From assembly GCA_025146925.1 (NCBI GenBank), contig CP102260.1, positions 511,001-575,000 on the forward strand: a DNA stretch of 64,000 nt, read 5' to 3'. Source of the DNA: [Bacteroides] pectinophilus. GTDB taxonomy: Bacteria; Bacillota; Clostridia; Lachnospirales; Lachnospiraceae. Position numbers and translations under genes: made by a program. The stretch's first letter is position 1. Every line of letters begins with the position of its first letter. The notes below the pieces were generated by a model. That model did no database searches and was not told the DNA's origin. It saw nothing but the letters and a program-made list of their open reading frames with translations. Positions 45,734-55,169 of the stretch are shown here, one piece after another.

Positions 45734-48456
45734 TGAGTTCAATAGATAAAATCAAATGGGCTATGAGCCTGCGTGATCCTCAGTATGAAGCACTACAATA
45801 CTTTGATGCAATCAGTTCCAAGATTGAGTATAGAACTTGTTCGAAAGCTGATGCAGAGAAAATAGCATCAGAGAATTGTCAAGATTCGCATACAATCTCC
45901 GTGGATAAGGAATTTGATTTCCCATCATTTTGCTTTGATATGACAACAGGTATTGGTAAGTCTCGTTTAATGGGTGCATGCATTTATTATTTGTACAAGA
46001 CAAAAGGGTACAAACATTTCTTTATTCTGGCACCAGGAAATACGATTTATGACAAGATGCGTCGAGAGGCGATCCCGGGACATCCAAAATACATGTTTAA
46101 GGGACTTGAAGCAGAGATGGGAAGACCCAAAGTTTATGATGGAGAAAATTATTTATCATACCCGGTAAGATATATCCAAGAGGAAATGGTGGTAGAAAAA
46201 ACATCTGATATTCAGATATTTATCTTTAATATTTCAAAGATTTTTACTAGGGGAGATATTGAATTTAAATTTCACAAATTTAATGAAAATTTAGGTGGCT
46301 CTTTTGCGGATGTGTTACGTTCGTTTGATGACTTGGTTATTTGTATGGATGAAGCGCATCGTTACTATGCCCCAGCATCAAAGAAAGCGATTAATTATCT
46401 GAATCCAGTGTTGGGGTTGGAATATACTGCTACACCTAAGAGTACAAATAAGAATATTATTTATCACTACGGATTAGAGGATGGAGCTGGGAAGTTTTTG
46501 AAGATTCCGGTTGTTATGGGAAGAACAAATACAGCAGGATATTCAGATGATGATATAGAGGAAATGAAGTTGAAAGATGGAATCAAGCTTCATGAGAGAA
46601 GAAAGTCCATCGTATATAAATATTGTATAGATAATCAATTAGAACAGGTAAAGCCAATTGTTTTGATAGCTTGTAAAGATACAACACATGCTAGAAAAAT
46701 AAAAGAAAAAATAGATTCCGATGCTTTTTTTGGAGGTCGTTATGTTGGTAAGGTTATTGAAATTGACTCCAGCACAAGTGGTGCAGAGACAGAAGAAAAC
46801 ATTCAGAAATTACTAACCATTGAGAAAAATACCAATCCAATTGAGATTGTGCTGCATGTATATAAGCTGAAAGAAGGTTGGGATGTAAATAATCTGTTTA
46901 CAATTATCCCTCTTAATGCAGCAAAGAGTGACATATTGGCACTTCAAACTATTGGTAGAGGATTAAGGCTTCCTTTTGGTGAGATAACGGGTATTGAGGA
47001 ATTAGATACCTTGGATATTGTTGCTCACGACCATTATCGAGAGATTGTTGATGATATCAAAAATAACCCTGTATTTAAGAAAAGAAATCTTGATGAGGAA
47101 GATATACCGAACACAAAAACAGTTATGGTAGAGCCAGCAGTTGAGAACCAGCAGATTTCATTATTTGATGAAGCGTTATGCGAAAGTAAAGTGAAATCAT
47201 ACCAAGATTTGAATAATGAAAATGTAGTGGAGAATCTGTTTGCTGAGTATCAGAAAGCATTTGTAAAAAAAGTAGCACCCAAGAAGTCCGAAAGCGATAA
47301 TGGACAGATGTCTATTTTTGATTATTTTGCTAATGATGATGGAAAAGAAACAAGTGATGGCACAGTATCAGATCATAAAATGACACAGACGAGCATTGGC
47401 ACTGATGCATCATTTGCTGTACATCAAGGGGATACTTCATTGCAGATTGATTTACAGAGGTCATCTGGTAGTAAGAATGTATTGCCATATGCAAAACAAG
47501 AGTTTATCAAGAAAGTTGAAGAGCTAAAGAAAGTTGCTATATCTGTTCCCAAAATTGGAATTAGCTATAGTTCAACAATTATATTTAAACCTTTTACTGT
47601 TAAGCGAAACATTATGGATTTTGATGTTGCGGCATCGAGAATCGAGAGGTATGACGCTGTAAATGGTAGGTTGTTGCAAGTGCTGGATGCAGACGCACTT
47701 ATTGTAGAAAATCCTGAGAATATGCTTGCAGTTTCTTTATTGGAGAGTATTCCGGAGTTTAGTTCTGATGATGCAGAATTTATTCTTGATGTGGTTGATC
47801 AGTATCTCGCATTAATCGAAGGTACGGATGAAGAAAAAAAGAAGATTGTCCGTAGATATGCAACTGTTATAGTAGAGGACTTAAGAAAACAGATATATGC
47901 GTCAAAGGAAGAAAGCACTGAGTTTGTATTTAACGTTCAGAAAGACCTTATTGTATTCAAATCATTTGCGAAGAATATGAAGGAAAATGGACGATTAAAT
48001 TTTAAGAAAGAAGTGCCGGACAAGAAAAATATTAAACAATATTTGTTTGAAGGATATAAGAAATCATACTATGCAGAGAATGCATTTGATAGTGATGATG
48101 AGAGAAGGCTGTCTGTGGTATTAGAAGAGGATTCAGAAGTTATTAGATTTATTAAGCCACCTTTGAATCAGTTAGGACTATTTTATAAGGCTGCAAAACA
48201 GTATAATCCTGATTTCTTAGTGGAGACGGCTGACAAGAAATATATGATTGAAGTGAAGGCTGCAAATCAAACAGATAATGAAGATGTACAGGAAAAAGCA
48301 AAGGCTGCAATTAAGTGGTGCGAATGTGCATCACAGGTGGATGCGGACGGAAAGACTTGGGAGTATCGCCTAGTGCCAGGTGATAAAATTATAGTAGGTA
48401 ATACATTCAAATATGTAATTGGTATGGCAATTCCTGTTGTAGTAGACGGAGAATAA
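45733..48456 (+). CDS. Type III-like restriction subunit (Res) with PD-ExK nuclease end
   Basis: This 907-residue protein has an N-terminal SF2 helicase (Walker A TTGIGKSRLM near residue 70, DEAH box MDEAHRYY near 205, EYTATPK, and QTIGRGLRLPFG) and a C-terminal nuclease motif PDFLVETADKKYMIEVKAA near residues 826-845, which fits PD-(D/E)XK. It should be the ATP-dependent cleavage partner of the Mod protein. The helicase and nuclease parts are joined by an unusually divergent middle of about 300 residues. Confidence 0.88.
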   Translation: MSSIDKIKWAMSLRDPQYEALQYFDAISSKIEYRTCSKADAEKIASENCQDSHTISVDKEFDFPSFCFDMTTGIGKSRLMGACIYYLYKTKGYKHFFILAPGNTIYDKMRREAIPGHPKYMFKGLEAEMGRPKVYDGENYLSYPVRYIQEEMVVEKTSDIQIFIFNISKIFTRGDIEFKFHKFNENLGGSFADVLRSFDDLVICMDEAHRYYAPASKKAINYLNPVLGLEYTATPKSTNKNIIYHYGLEDGAGKFLKIPVVMGRTNTAGYSDDDIEEMKLKDGIKLHERRKSIVYKYCIDNQLEQVKPIVLIACKDTTHARKIKEKIDSDAFFGGRYVGKVIEIDSSTSGAETEENIQKLLTIEKNTNPIEIVLHVYKLKEGWDVNNLFTIIPLNAAKSDILALQTIGRGLRLPFGEITGIEELDTLDIVAHDHYREIVDDIKNNPVFKKRNLDEEDIPNTKTVMVEPAVENQQISLFDEALCESKVKSYQDLNNENVVENLFAEYQKAFVKKVAPKKSESDNGQMSIFDYFANDDGKETSDGTVSDHKMTQTSIGTDASFAVHQGDTSLQIDLQRSSGSKNVLPYAKQEFIKKVEELKKVAISVPKIGISYSSTIIFKPFTVKRNIMDFDVAASRIERYDAVNGRLLQVLDADALIVENPENMLAVSLLESIPEFSSDDAEFILDVVDQYLALIEGTDEEKKKIVRRYATVIVEDLRKQIYASKEESTEFVFNVQKDLIVFKSFAKNMKENGRLNFKKEVPDKKNIKQYLFEGYKKSYYAENAFDSDDERRLSVVLEEDSEVIRFIKPPLNQLGLFYKAAKQYNPDFLVETADKKYMIEVKAANQTDNEDVQEKAKAAIKWCECASQVDADGKTWEYRLVPGDKIIVGNTFKYVIGMAIPVVVDGE

Positions 48457-48469
48457 ATGGAGGTTGTAG

Positions 48470-48838
48470 ATGGCTGATATAAAGGATTTTAAACATGCTA
48501 TTGTTCGACAGAAGATTTTAGATGCAGTACGAAAAGACTTAATAGGACCAGCATCAGATTGTGAACAATTGAATGAAGTACCAACGAGTAGTTATATCAC
48601 GGGATTATTATATCCTGCTGATACAGATGTAACGGAAGATGAAAATTACAATGATGTAGAGTTTACAGAAAAGAATTTTGATGCTGATGGAGAAACTTTG
48701 GAGGTAGGAATTTTTGAAGAAGAGGAACCAGAGGATAGAGTAAAAGGTGGTTTTCAGAAGCCGTCTTCTATAGGTGTGTCTTTCTATGTCTCTAATGATA
48801 ATGAGTATATGATAGACTTTGTTTTATGGCAGGGATAA
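48470..48838 (+). pseudogene. Truncated DrmA-like helicase (N-terminal 122 residues)
   Basis: The 122 codons resemble only the N-terminus of DISARM DrmA-type helicases: VRQKILDAVRKDLIGP, then PTSSYITGLLYP and KPSSIGVSFYV. The full proteins run to roughly a thousand residues; here the frame ends at 48838 in the first beta domain and no helicase motif follows in any frame. A new ribosome site and a different gene start 39 bp later. It is therefore a remnant left by an internal deletion, unless the short form has its own role. The DrmA assignment is from recalled motifs. Confidence 0.6.
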
Positions 48839-48876
48839 TAGTGAAGGTTAATTATTTGAAATAGGGAGGTATACAA

Positions 48877-49206
48877 ATGGATAATGAACTTATATGCAAT
48901 AAGTTTATAAATCAATACTTGTTACGAGGCAGAAAGTTTGTGGAATATGCTTGCTTTAGATATGGATATTATAATGCTCAAATAAGTGGCAAAATTGGAA
49001 ATGGATTTGTTGATGATTTTCAATATTTTGTTTTTACAAAGAGTATTAAGAGTTTAGGCTCAATAAGAGAATTACTAAGGCTGGGACATGTTGAAGATGT
49101 ATTTATTATTCTTAGAACATCATTTGAAGGATATATAGCAAGTAGATATATGGCGTCCTTCGGACAGGCCTTTATGCAGGCACCGCAGCGTATGCACTCG
49201 GGGTGA
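48877..49206 (+). pseudogene. Truncated DUF5677-like protein fused to foreign sequence
   Basis: The first 90 codons (to about 49150) look like the start of a DUF5677 protein: a helical segment, then RELLRLGHVEDVFIILRTSFEGYIASRYM. After that the frame runs into the antisense of a ferredoxin-type gene (ASFGQAFMQAPQRMHSG) and stops at 49206. The downstream part of the original gene is missing. AGGGAGG before ATG 48877 is intact, so a chimeric short protein could still be made. Confidence 0.6.
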
Positions 49207-49997
49207 TCCGGTGTCTTACACACATCCACATCCATCTTACATGCCTTTGAGCATTGACCGCATCCGACACATTTGCTGCTATCAACGGTGATTTTGAGCA
49301 GGCTGACCTTATTAAATAATGAGTAGATTGCTCCAAGCGGACAAATCCATTTACAGAAGGGTCTGTAAAATAAGATACTTAGTACAATCACTGCAATTAA
49401 AATCATACACTTGAAAGAAAAAAGCTTTCCCAACGCAGAACGTATAGCAGCATTTCCAATAGATAACGGTATAGCACCCTCTAAAACACCCTGAGGACAG
49501 ATATATTTGCAGAAGAACGGATCTCCCATTCCTATAGAGTTCGTTACAAGCATCGGAACAAGTATAACGAAAACAATAAGAATGACATATTTTAGGTACC
49601 TAAGAGGCTTTAGTTTGGCTGTGGATAATTTCTTTCCGGGGATTTTATGAAGTAAATCCTGAAACCATCCAAATGGGCACAAAAAACCACATATAAATCT
49701 GCCGAGAGTTACACCGAGTAAAATAAAAAATCCGGTTATGTAGTATGAAAACTTAAATTTTGATGATCCGACAACTGCCTGAAATGCCCCTATTGGACAG
49801 GCTCCTGTCGCGGCAGGGCAGGAGTAGCAGTTTAATCCGGGTACGCATACTGTTTTTGCATTGCCCTGATATATTTTACCCTTAAATAAATTTGGAATAT
49901 GAATATTGGTCAGCAGCGTTGCTGCGGCCTGTATCCAGCCACGTATTTTGGCCAGTTTTCTTGATAGTAATTTCTTTTCCTTATCCAATTCCGACAC
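49020..49997 (-). CDS. Membrane 4Fe-4S ferredoxin-type protein (NapH/CcoG-like), tail replaced by island sequence
   Basis: The protein has several TM segments, polyferredoxin motifs of the 4Fe-4S-binding membrane family (CGFLCPFGWFQDLLHKIP, CKYICPQGVLEG, CKWICPLGAIYS), and two C-terminal clusters CVGCGQCSKAC and CIRCGACIKACP. It should pass electrons across the membrane. Native sequence ends at CPKDAI (about 49150); the last 43 codons are antisense island DNA up to a stop at 49020. All cluster cysteines survive, so function may too. GTG 49997 overlaps the preceding small gene by 17 bp. Confidence 0.82.
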   Translation of the reverse strand: MSELDKEKKLLSRKLAKIRGWIQAAATLLTNIHIPNLFKGKIYQGNAKTVCVPGLNCYSCPAATGACPIGAFQAVVGSSKFKFSYYITGFFILLGVTLGRFICGFLCPFGWFQDLLHKIPGKKLSTAKLKPLRYLKYVILIVFVILVPMLVTNSIGMGDPFFCKYICPQGVLEGAIPLSIGNAAIRSALGKLFSFKCMILIAVIVLSILFYRPFCKWICPLGAIYSLFNKVSLLKITVDSSKCVGCGQCSKACKMDVDVCKTPDHPECIRCGACIKACPKDAIYLLAIYPSNDVLRIINTSSTCPSLSNSLIEPKLLILFVKTKY

Positions 49998-50124
49998 ACT
50001 CCAGACATAGTTTTATTGCTTTACCAAGCACTGTAGCCGCCTCACCTCTGACTGCACCATAGCTTATCATGGATACACCAAGGACAAGCAGAATGATTTG
50101 ACATGTTTTTTGGTATTTCAACAT
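49981..50124 (-). CDS. CD1871A-like small CXXC protein
   Basis: This 47-residue protein, MLKYQKTCQIILLVLG at the start and KAIKLCLECVGIG at the end, has a hydrophobic helix and a C-terminal CLEC motif. It matches my memory of small CD1871A-type CXXC proteins that precede 4Fe-4S membrane proteins in Clostridia. GGAGCAAC lies just upstream. It overlaps the ferredoxin-type gene, so the two are coupled. Confidence 0.7.
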   Translation of the reverse strand: MLKYQKTCQIILLVLGVSMISYGAVRGEAATVLGKAIKLCLECVGIG

Positions 50125-50149
50125 AATGTTGCTCCTTTTTGTTGTATTG

Positions 50150-50178
50150 TTGACCAGCTGACTTTGGTATTATACAAT
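50150..50178 (+). promoter_or_regulatory. Promoter of the two-component operon
   Basis: TTGACC and TACAAT are separated by 17 bp, 40 bp before the TTG start of the response-regulator gene and divergent from the small CXXC gene. Confidence 0.65.
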
Positions 50179-50217
50179 ATGGGTTGTAAAATTCTTGTTA
50201 AGAAGCAGGAGAACATT

Positions 50218-50898
50218 TTGAGATTATTAATTGTTGAGGATGAGAAACAAATATGTGACATGGTTGCAAAGAGTCTGTATGCTGCCGGTTATGAGGTGGA
50301 TACCTGTTATGATGGGAAAGAGGCTCTTGAATGTATACTATCGGAGAATTATGATCTGATAGTTTTGGATTTGAATCTGCCGGGGATGGATGGCATGGAG
50401 CTTCTTAAGGAGCTTAGAAAATACAATGATGAAACTAAGGTTTTGATATTATCTGCAAGAGGTCAGATTGCTGATAAGGTAGAGGGACTGGATGCAGGAG
50501 CAAATGATTACATGGAAAAACCATTCCATCTGCAGGAGCTTGAGGCACGTATCAGAAGCCTGACAAGAAGGAAATTTGTACAGAATGATATATGTCTTAA
50601 ATGCGGAGAAATAAAGTTTGATACGATTAAACGCAAGGCATATGCAAAGGAAGAGCCGGTTCTACTGACAAGAAAAGAGAATGGTATTTTGGAATATTTA
50701 CTTATCAATATAGGCAGACCGGTGAGTCAGGAGGAGCTGATAGAGCATGTGTGGGATGCCACGGCAGACAGCTTTAGCGGAGCAATCAGGGTACATATGT
50801 CTTCACTTAGAAAAAAGCTTAAGGCGAAGCTGGGATATGATCCCATTCAGAACAAGGTAGGTGAAGGCTATAAAATACGGGAGGAGTCTGACAGATGA
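50218..50898 (+). CDS. OmpR-family response regulator
   Basis: This 226-residue protein has a receiver domain with acidic pocket VEDE, phospho-acceptor Asp in VLDLNLPG (about residue 51) and Lys in EKPFHL (about 101), then a winged-helix DNA-binding domain (about 130-226). TTG 50218 is chosen: CAGGAGA lies six bases upstream and the protein then begins LRLLIVEDE as in the family. A longer start would cross the promoter. It shares ATGA with the kinase gene. Confidence 0.9.
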   Translation: MRLLIVEDEKQICDMVAKSLYAAGYEVDTCYDGKEALECILSENYDLIVLDLNLPGMDGMELLKELRKYNDETKVLILSARGQIADKVEGLDAGANDYMEKPFHLQELEARIRSLTRRKFVQNDICLKCGEIKFDTIKRKAYAKEEPVLLTRKENGILEYLLINIGRPVSQEELIEHVWDATADSFSGAIRVHMSSLRKKLKAKLGYDPIQNKVGEGYKIREESDR

Positions 50899-52052
50899 AA
50901 AGAATGTCGCTACAGTGGAGACTTACGTGCATTACTACATTGTGTATTGCTATTATATGTGGCTGCCTGACTATGTTTGTCTATAAAAATGGTGTGTATT
51001 ACATCGATTCTCTGCATGATGCGGTAGAGTCACAGGGGGATGAAAAAGGAAACAAATCAGATGAAATATATATCAGCATACCGGACGATAAGTGGGATGA
51101 GTTTGCGGATGAATTTTCGGTTCAGGTGTACAATAATAAGGCCGACTATAAAAGAAACAGTCTGATAATCACGGTTTTGCTGGCGCTTTTGGGAGGTGTC
51201 GTCACTTATTTTATAAGCGGGCATGCACTCAGACCAATCAGGGAGTTTTCAGATAAAATTGAAGAGGTACAGGCTCAGAATCTGTCTGATTCAAGAATAG
51301 AGGAAAATAATGTTAAGGAACTGAACCAGCTGGGTATTTCTTATAATAAGATGCTTGAGCGTCTGTCGGAAGCATTTGAGATACAGAGACAGTTTACTGC
51401 AAATGCAGCACATGAGCTGCGTACTCCATTAGCGTTAATGCAGGTACAGCTTGATTTATATAATTCTGCCTCTCACCCGGGAAATGATGCAGACACTTTG
51501 CAGACCATAAAAATGGTTACGGAACAAAATGATAAATTAAACAGGATGGTAAAGACTCTTCTTGACATGAGTGAGCTTCAGACGGTGGGAAGGGATGATA
51601 AAATTATATTGGATGCTATTGTTGAAGAGGTTTTGGCAGACCTTGAGCCTCTTGCCGTGGAAAAGAATATAAAGCTGATTGGAAAATGTGAGGATGCCAC
51701 TATGATAGGCAGTGATATCCTTATTTACAGGCTTGTATACAATCTGGTTGAGAATGCCATCAAATATAATCATCCGCTCGGACAGGTTACAGTAACCGCA
51801 TATCAGAGAAACAGGCATGTTTATCTGTCTGTAGAAGATACGGGAAGCGGAATACCAATGGAGCTTAGGGAGAGAGTGTTCGAGCCATTCTTCCGTGTGG
51901 ATAAATCCAGAAGCCGGGAGCTTGGTGGCGTAGGGCTAGGTCTTGCTTTTGTACGTGAAATCGTTAGAGTACATGATGGCAGTATTTGTATCAAATCAGG
52001 CAAGACTGGGGGAACGATTTTCGAGGTGACTTTTGCACAGCATTCAATGTAG
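50895..52052 (+). CDS. Sensor histidine kinase
   Basis: This 385-residue membrane kinase has two TM segments (about 9-27 and 92-115) around a short acidic extracellular sensor of about 60 residues, a HAMP-like linker, phospho-acceptor His in AAHELRTPLA (about residue 176), and an ATPase domain with NAIKYNHP, DTGSGIP and GGVGLGLA. The sensor is too short for a large ligand domain. It should phosphorylate the upstream regulator. Target genes are probably the divergent redox pair. Confidence 0.92.
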   Translation: MKRMSLQWRLTCITTLCIAIICGCLTMFVYKNGVYYIDSLHDAVESQGDEKGNKSDEIYISIPDDKWDEFADEFSVQVYNNKADYKRNSLIITVLLALLGGVVTYFISGHALRPIREFSDKIEEVQAQNLSDSRIEENNVKELNQLGISYNKMLERLSEAFEIQRQFTANAAHELRTPLALMQVQLDLYNSASHPGNDADTLQTIKMVTEQNDKLNRMVKTLLDMSELQTVGRDDKIILDAIVEEVLADLEPLAVEKNIKLIGKCEDATMIGSDILIYRLVYNLVENAIKYNHPLGQVTVTAYQRNRHVYLSVEDTGSGIPMELRERVFEPFFRVDKSRSRELGGVGLGLAFVREIVRVHDGSICIKSGKTGGTIFEVTFAQHSM

Positions 52053-52300
52053 CGTTCAATTTTACGCATTTGTCAACGCTATTAAAACAGATTTGCTAAA
52101 TGAGAAAAATAGAATAATTTGAAAAAATAACAGTACAACCGTATTTAGAGCATTTCTAAAATCTCTATTCCCTTGAAAATCCCAACTCCGGATGATATCC
52201 TAAAAACAAAGAGATTCACCTGCGAGCTTTATGCCTGTGTGTGCTTGACACATCCCCAATATGCGCAAGAATATCCCGGAAATGAGGAATGATAAATAAT

Positions 52301-53326
52301 ATGAAGAAATCCCCCAAAACCCAAAGGGCCCCAATAATAACGCTCTGCATACTAACACTGACAGCAGCAGTAATAATAACAGCAGTAGCAATAACCGCAT
52401 CCCTATCTGATTCCACCAGACATCCCGCAGAATCAGACACATGGTCTGCAACTGAGAACACTTATATTACAGAAGCTGCAACATCCGTGGCTGTAAGCGA
52501 TGTGACGCATTCGGTTCCGCCAGGAAAATCCACGGCAGACACAGGCGTAACAACAGACACGATATCTCTTGGTGATATAGACAACAATGGAATGCAGGAC
52601 GCAATAATTGCTGAAGGTGCAGCGGCAAAAGGACCGCTCTGGGAAGATGAATATAACCTTCGCTGGACACTTATGCTTAATGATGCTCCGGTTTATATTG
52701 GATATAACCGGCTCATGTGCAGCTTTAAGGCAGAATGTATTGATATTGATGATGACGGGGAAAACGAGATATTTATCATGGTATCACCGCGTGTTAATTC
52801 TATGCCGTTAGAGGAGTATGTTGTCCTGAAAAAGGAAGCAGCCGGTGAAGGTGATGAATGGAAAGAGCTTCAGAATACAAGCGCAGACGGAACGAACGCA
52901 TTTCCGATTCGCGGGTATGCAGGGAAGGAGAGTCCTGCAATAATTGATATTATTTGTGAGGGCTTTGATAATGTTGAAGTTATCAGGGCTGATACAACAA
53001 GACATTATCAGGAGATACTTGATAAATACAAAGATAATAAAGGCTTTGAATTGATGTATAAGTATGCGGATGCAGTACTGAATGGTGAAAAGTACAGTCC
53101 AGGTGAGCAGGTTGCACAGACAACTCCGTGGGGAATACACAAACTGCGTACAGATAATATTGACGGACATGCATGCATTGTCGCGACTCACGGTTTTGGC
53201 AGCATTGAGGGCGGCAAGTATGATGACTTCGGCAACATAGATATTTATTTTAACTATGATGCCGAAGGCAGGATACATGTTCTTAAGATGTCAATGCGGC
53301 CATACGATGGCGTTGACGTAGAATGA
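52301..53326 (+). CDS. Membrane-anchored protein with FG-GAP/VCBS-like calcium motifs
   Basis: This 341-residue protein has one N-terminal TM (about 14-38), a Ser/Thr-rich linker (40-85) and an extracellular beta domain. Two Asp-rich loops, GDIDNNGMQD and DIDDDGENE, look like the calcium sites of FG-GAP/VCBS repeats. ATG 52301 has GAGGA 12 bases upstream; ATG 52289 directly abuts that site. The 236 bp before it hold no clear promoter. Function unknown. Confidence 0.65.
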   Translation: MKKSPKTQRAPIITLCILTLTAAVIITAVAITASLSDSTRHPAESDTWSATENTYITEAATSVAVSDVTHSVPPGKSTADTGVTTDTISLGDIDNNGMQDAIIAEGAAAKGPLWEDEYNLRWTLMLNDAPVYIGYNRLMCSFKAECIDIDDDGENEIFIMVSPRVNSMPLEEYVVLKKEAAGEGDEWKELQNTSADGTNAFPIRGYAGKESPAIIDIICEGFDNVEVIRADTTRHYQEILDKYKDNKGFELMYKYADAVLNGEKYSPGEQVAQTTPWGIHKLRTDNIDGHACIVATHGFGSIEGGKYDDFGNIDIYFNYDAEGRIHVLKMSMRPYDGVDVE

Positions 53327-53339
53327 CATAATATAATAT

Positions 53340-53684
53340 TTAGAAGTTGCTGCCATTCCAGCCCCAGTTGGAAACGGCCTGATATTTTACATATATATTG
53401 TCCGGTGCAATTCCGAGAACATCATTGAAAATGTCGCATATCTGGGCTGTAAGCTTTTCAAATGCAGAAGGATTCTCACTTCCGTATACGCTTACCTCAA
53501 CCATTGCCATAGGCTCAGAGTTGCTTCCGCGGAAATACAGCCTGTATTCAGGCTCAAAGCCGAGCATCAGCCAGCTTTCGGATTTGCCGGGAATGGTCTG
53601 GATAGCCTTGCCGAGGCGTGATTTGATTTCGTTTTCCTGTTCAGCAGTGACGGGAGTACTTATTTTTGAATTGATAAATGGCAT
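53340..53684 (-). CDS. MIF/tautomerase-superfamily protein
   Basis: This 114-residue protein resembles macrophage migration inhibitory factor: after Met removal it has the catalytic Pro1 (MPFINSKIS), then a WLMLGFEP segment, and a C-terminal GIAPDNIYVKYQAVSNWGWNG. MIF-type proteins have keto-enol tautomerase activity and form trimers; gut-bacterial forms are known. The start at 53684 places Pro at position 2; upstream in-frame ATGs do not. Confidence 0.82.
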   Translation of the reverse strand: MPFINSKISTPVTAEQENEIKSRLGKAIQTIPGKSESWLMLGFEPEYRLYFRGSNSEPMAMVEVSVYGSENPSAFEKLTAQICDIFNDVLGIAPDNIYVKYQAVSNWGWNGSNF

Positions 53685-53798
53685 AAAATCCTCATTTCTG
53701 CACATACGTGCGTAGTTTTTATATTTATAAGCATACCATAACATTTATACAATAATCCAGTGAAAAACGCCTCAGATATGAGTATTTAAAAGCAGAGC

Positions 53799-55013
53799 TT
53801 AAAAAGTACTGTGACTTTCACTGATTTTGTGACGTTCAACATAACCTGTAAGAATCAGTGTGAGTGCGCCGTCACCCGTTACATTGCAGGCAGTTCCGAA
53901 GCTGTCCTGAAGTGCAAAGATAGTGAGCATGAGTGCAGTTCCGACATCTGTGAAGCCAAGGACACCGGTTATAAGACCGAGTGATGCCATTACAGTGCCG
54001 CCCGGAACACCGGGAGCTCCGATTGCAAATATACCAAGCAGTACACAGAAAAGAATCATCGTTCCGGCTGACGGAATAGAGCCATACAGAATCTTTGATA
54101 CAGTCATGCAGAAGAACACCTCTGTGAGAACCGAGCCGCAAAGATGTATGTTTGAGAATAAAGGTATTCCAAAAGAGACCATATCCTTACGAAGCGGTTC
54201 AGCCCTGCCTGCACACTGAAGAGCAACAGCCAGAGTGGCAGCGGATGACATTGTACCAATTGCTGTAAGGTATGCGGGGCCGTAATGGCGTATTACGTCA
54301 AGCGGATTTTTCTTAGAATATATACCTGCAATTGTATAGAGAAGAGCCATCCAGATATAATGTCCTGCCAGTACAATAATTACAATCTTGATAAATACAG
54401 GAAGCTGTCTTGTAATTGACCCTTCATATGAAAGTCCGCAGAAAGTGAGTCCTATGAAAAACGGGAGAATAGGAATCATTATCTTTGAAACAATCTGAAG
54501 AACAATCTTCTGAAATTCCTCAAGAATATTAGTTATTAATTCTGCTTTTGTCCATGCAGCTCCGAGACCGATCATTACTGAGAATACGAGAGCACTCATT
54601 ACGGGCATTATCTGAGGTATTGATAATTCAAATACGGCTTCCGGAAGCTCCTTTAAGCCGTCAACGATAGGCGTGATTGAAAGGTGCGGAATCAGAATAT
54701 AGCCCGCACCTGTTGCAAAAAATGCTGCACCCACGGATGATGCATATGCAATACATACAGCGATTATCAGGAGCTTTGAAGCATTTTTGCCCATCTGTGT
54801 AATAGACGGGGCGATAAATGCTATGATTATCAGTGGAATACAGAAGTTAATAATCTGATTCAGTATAAATTTTAACGTGACAACTATATTGAGTACTGAT
54901 GCTGTGATTACGGATCCGTCTGTTGTGCTAAAAAGCTGACCGAGCAGGATGCCGGTAATAACGGCTGCTAGCAGCTTAACAGGCAGGCTTGTCATAAAAG
55001 AATTTTTCTTCAT
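53799..55013 (-). CDS. Dicarboxylate/amino acid:cation symporter (DAACS family)
   Basis: This 404-residue transporter has about eight TM segments and two re-entrant loops. Family features are the serine-rich TIGTMSSAATLAVAL segment and a later GIFAIGAPGVPGGTVMASLG loop with a nearby Asp and the final CNVTGDGALTLI. It probably imports glutamate, serine/threonine or a dicarboxylate with sodium or protons. GGAGAGA lies before ATG 55013. It is divergent from another amino-acid permease. Confidence 0.85.
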   Translation of the reverse strand: MKKNSFMTSLPVKLLAAVITGILLGQLFSTTDGSVITASVLNIVVTLKFILNQIINFCIPLIIIAFIAPSITQMGKNASKLLIIAVCIAYASSVGAAFFATGAGYILIPHLSITPIVDGLKELPEAVFELSIPQIMPVMSALVFSVMIGLGAAWTKAELITNILEEFQKIVLQIVSKIMIPILPFFIGLTFCGLSYEGSITRQLPVFIKIVIIVLAGHYIWMALLYTIAGIYSKKNPLDVIRHYGPAYLTAIGTMSSAATLAVALQCAGRAEPLRKDMVSFGIPLFSNIHLCGSVLTEVFFCMTVSKILYGSIPSAGTMILFCVLLGIFAIGAPGVPGGTVMASLGLITGVLGFTDVGTALMLTIFALQDSFGTACNVTGDGALTLILTGYVERHKISESHSTF

Positions 55014-55169
55014 GTGATATCTCTCCATTTTAATGTGAATATTTTAGTGTAAATTGCTCTTACATCACCATTCGCATGATGCAAAGCGGCAGTTATTAGA
55101 TTATAATATAGATATGCAAAAACCTCAAGGTGACAGTGATGACAATATATGTATTAAACGGAGGCAGTT

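Noticed and set aside
49100-49250. An attR site at the right island edge.
   Set aside because: No copy of the guaA 3' end or of the TGCTACTAA repeats is visible; the sequence changes inside two coding frames.
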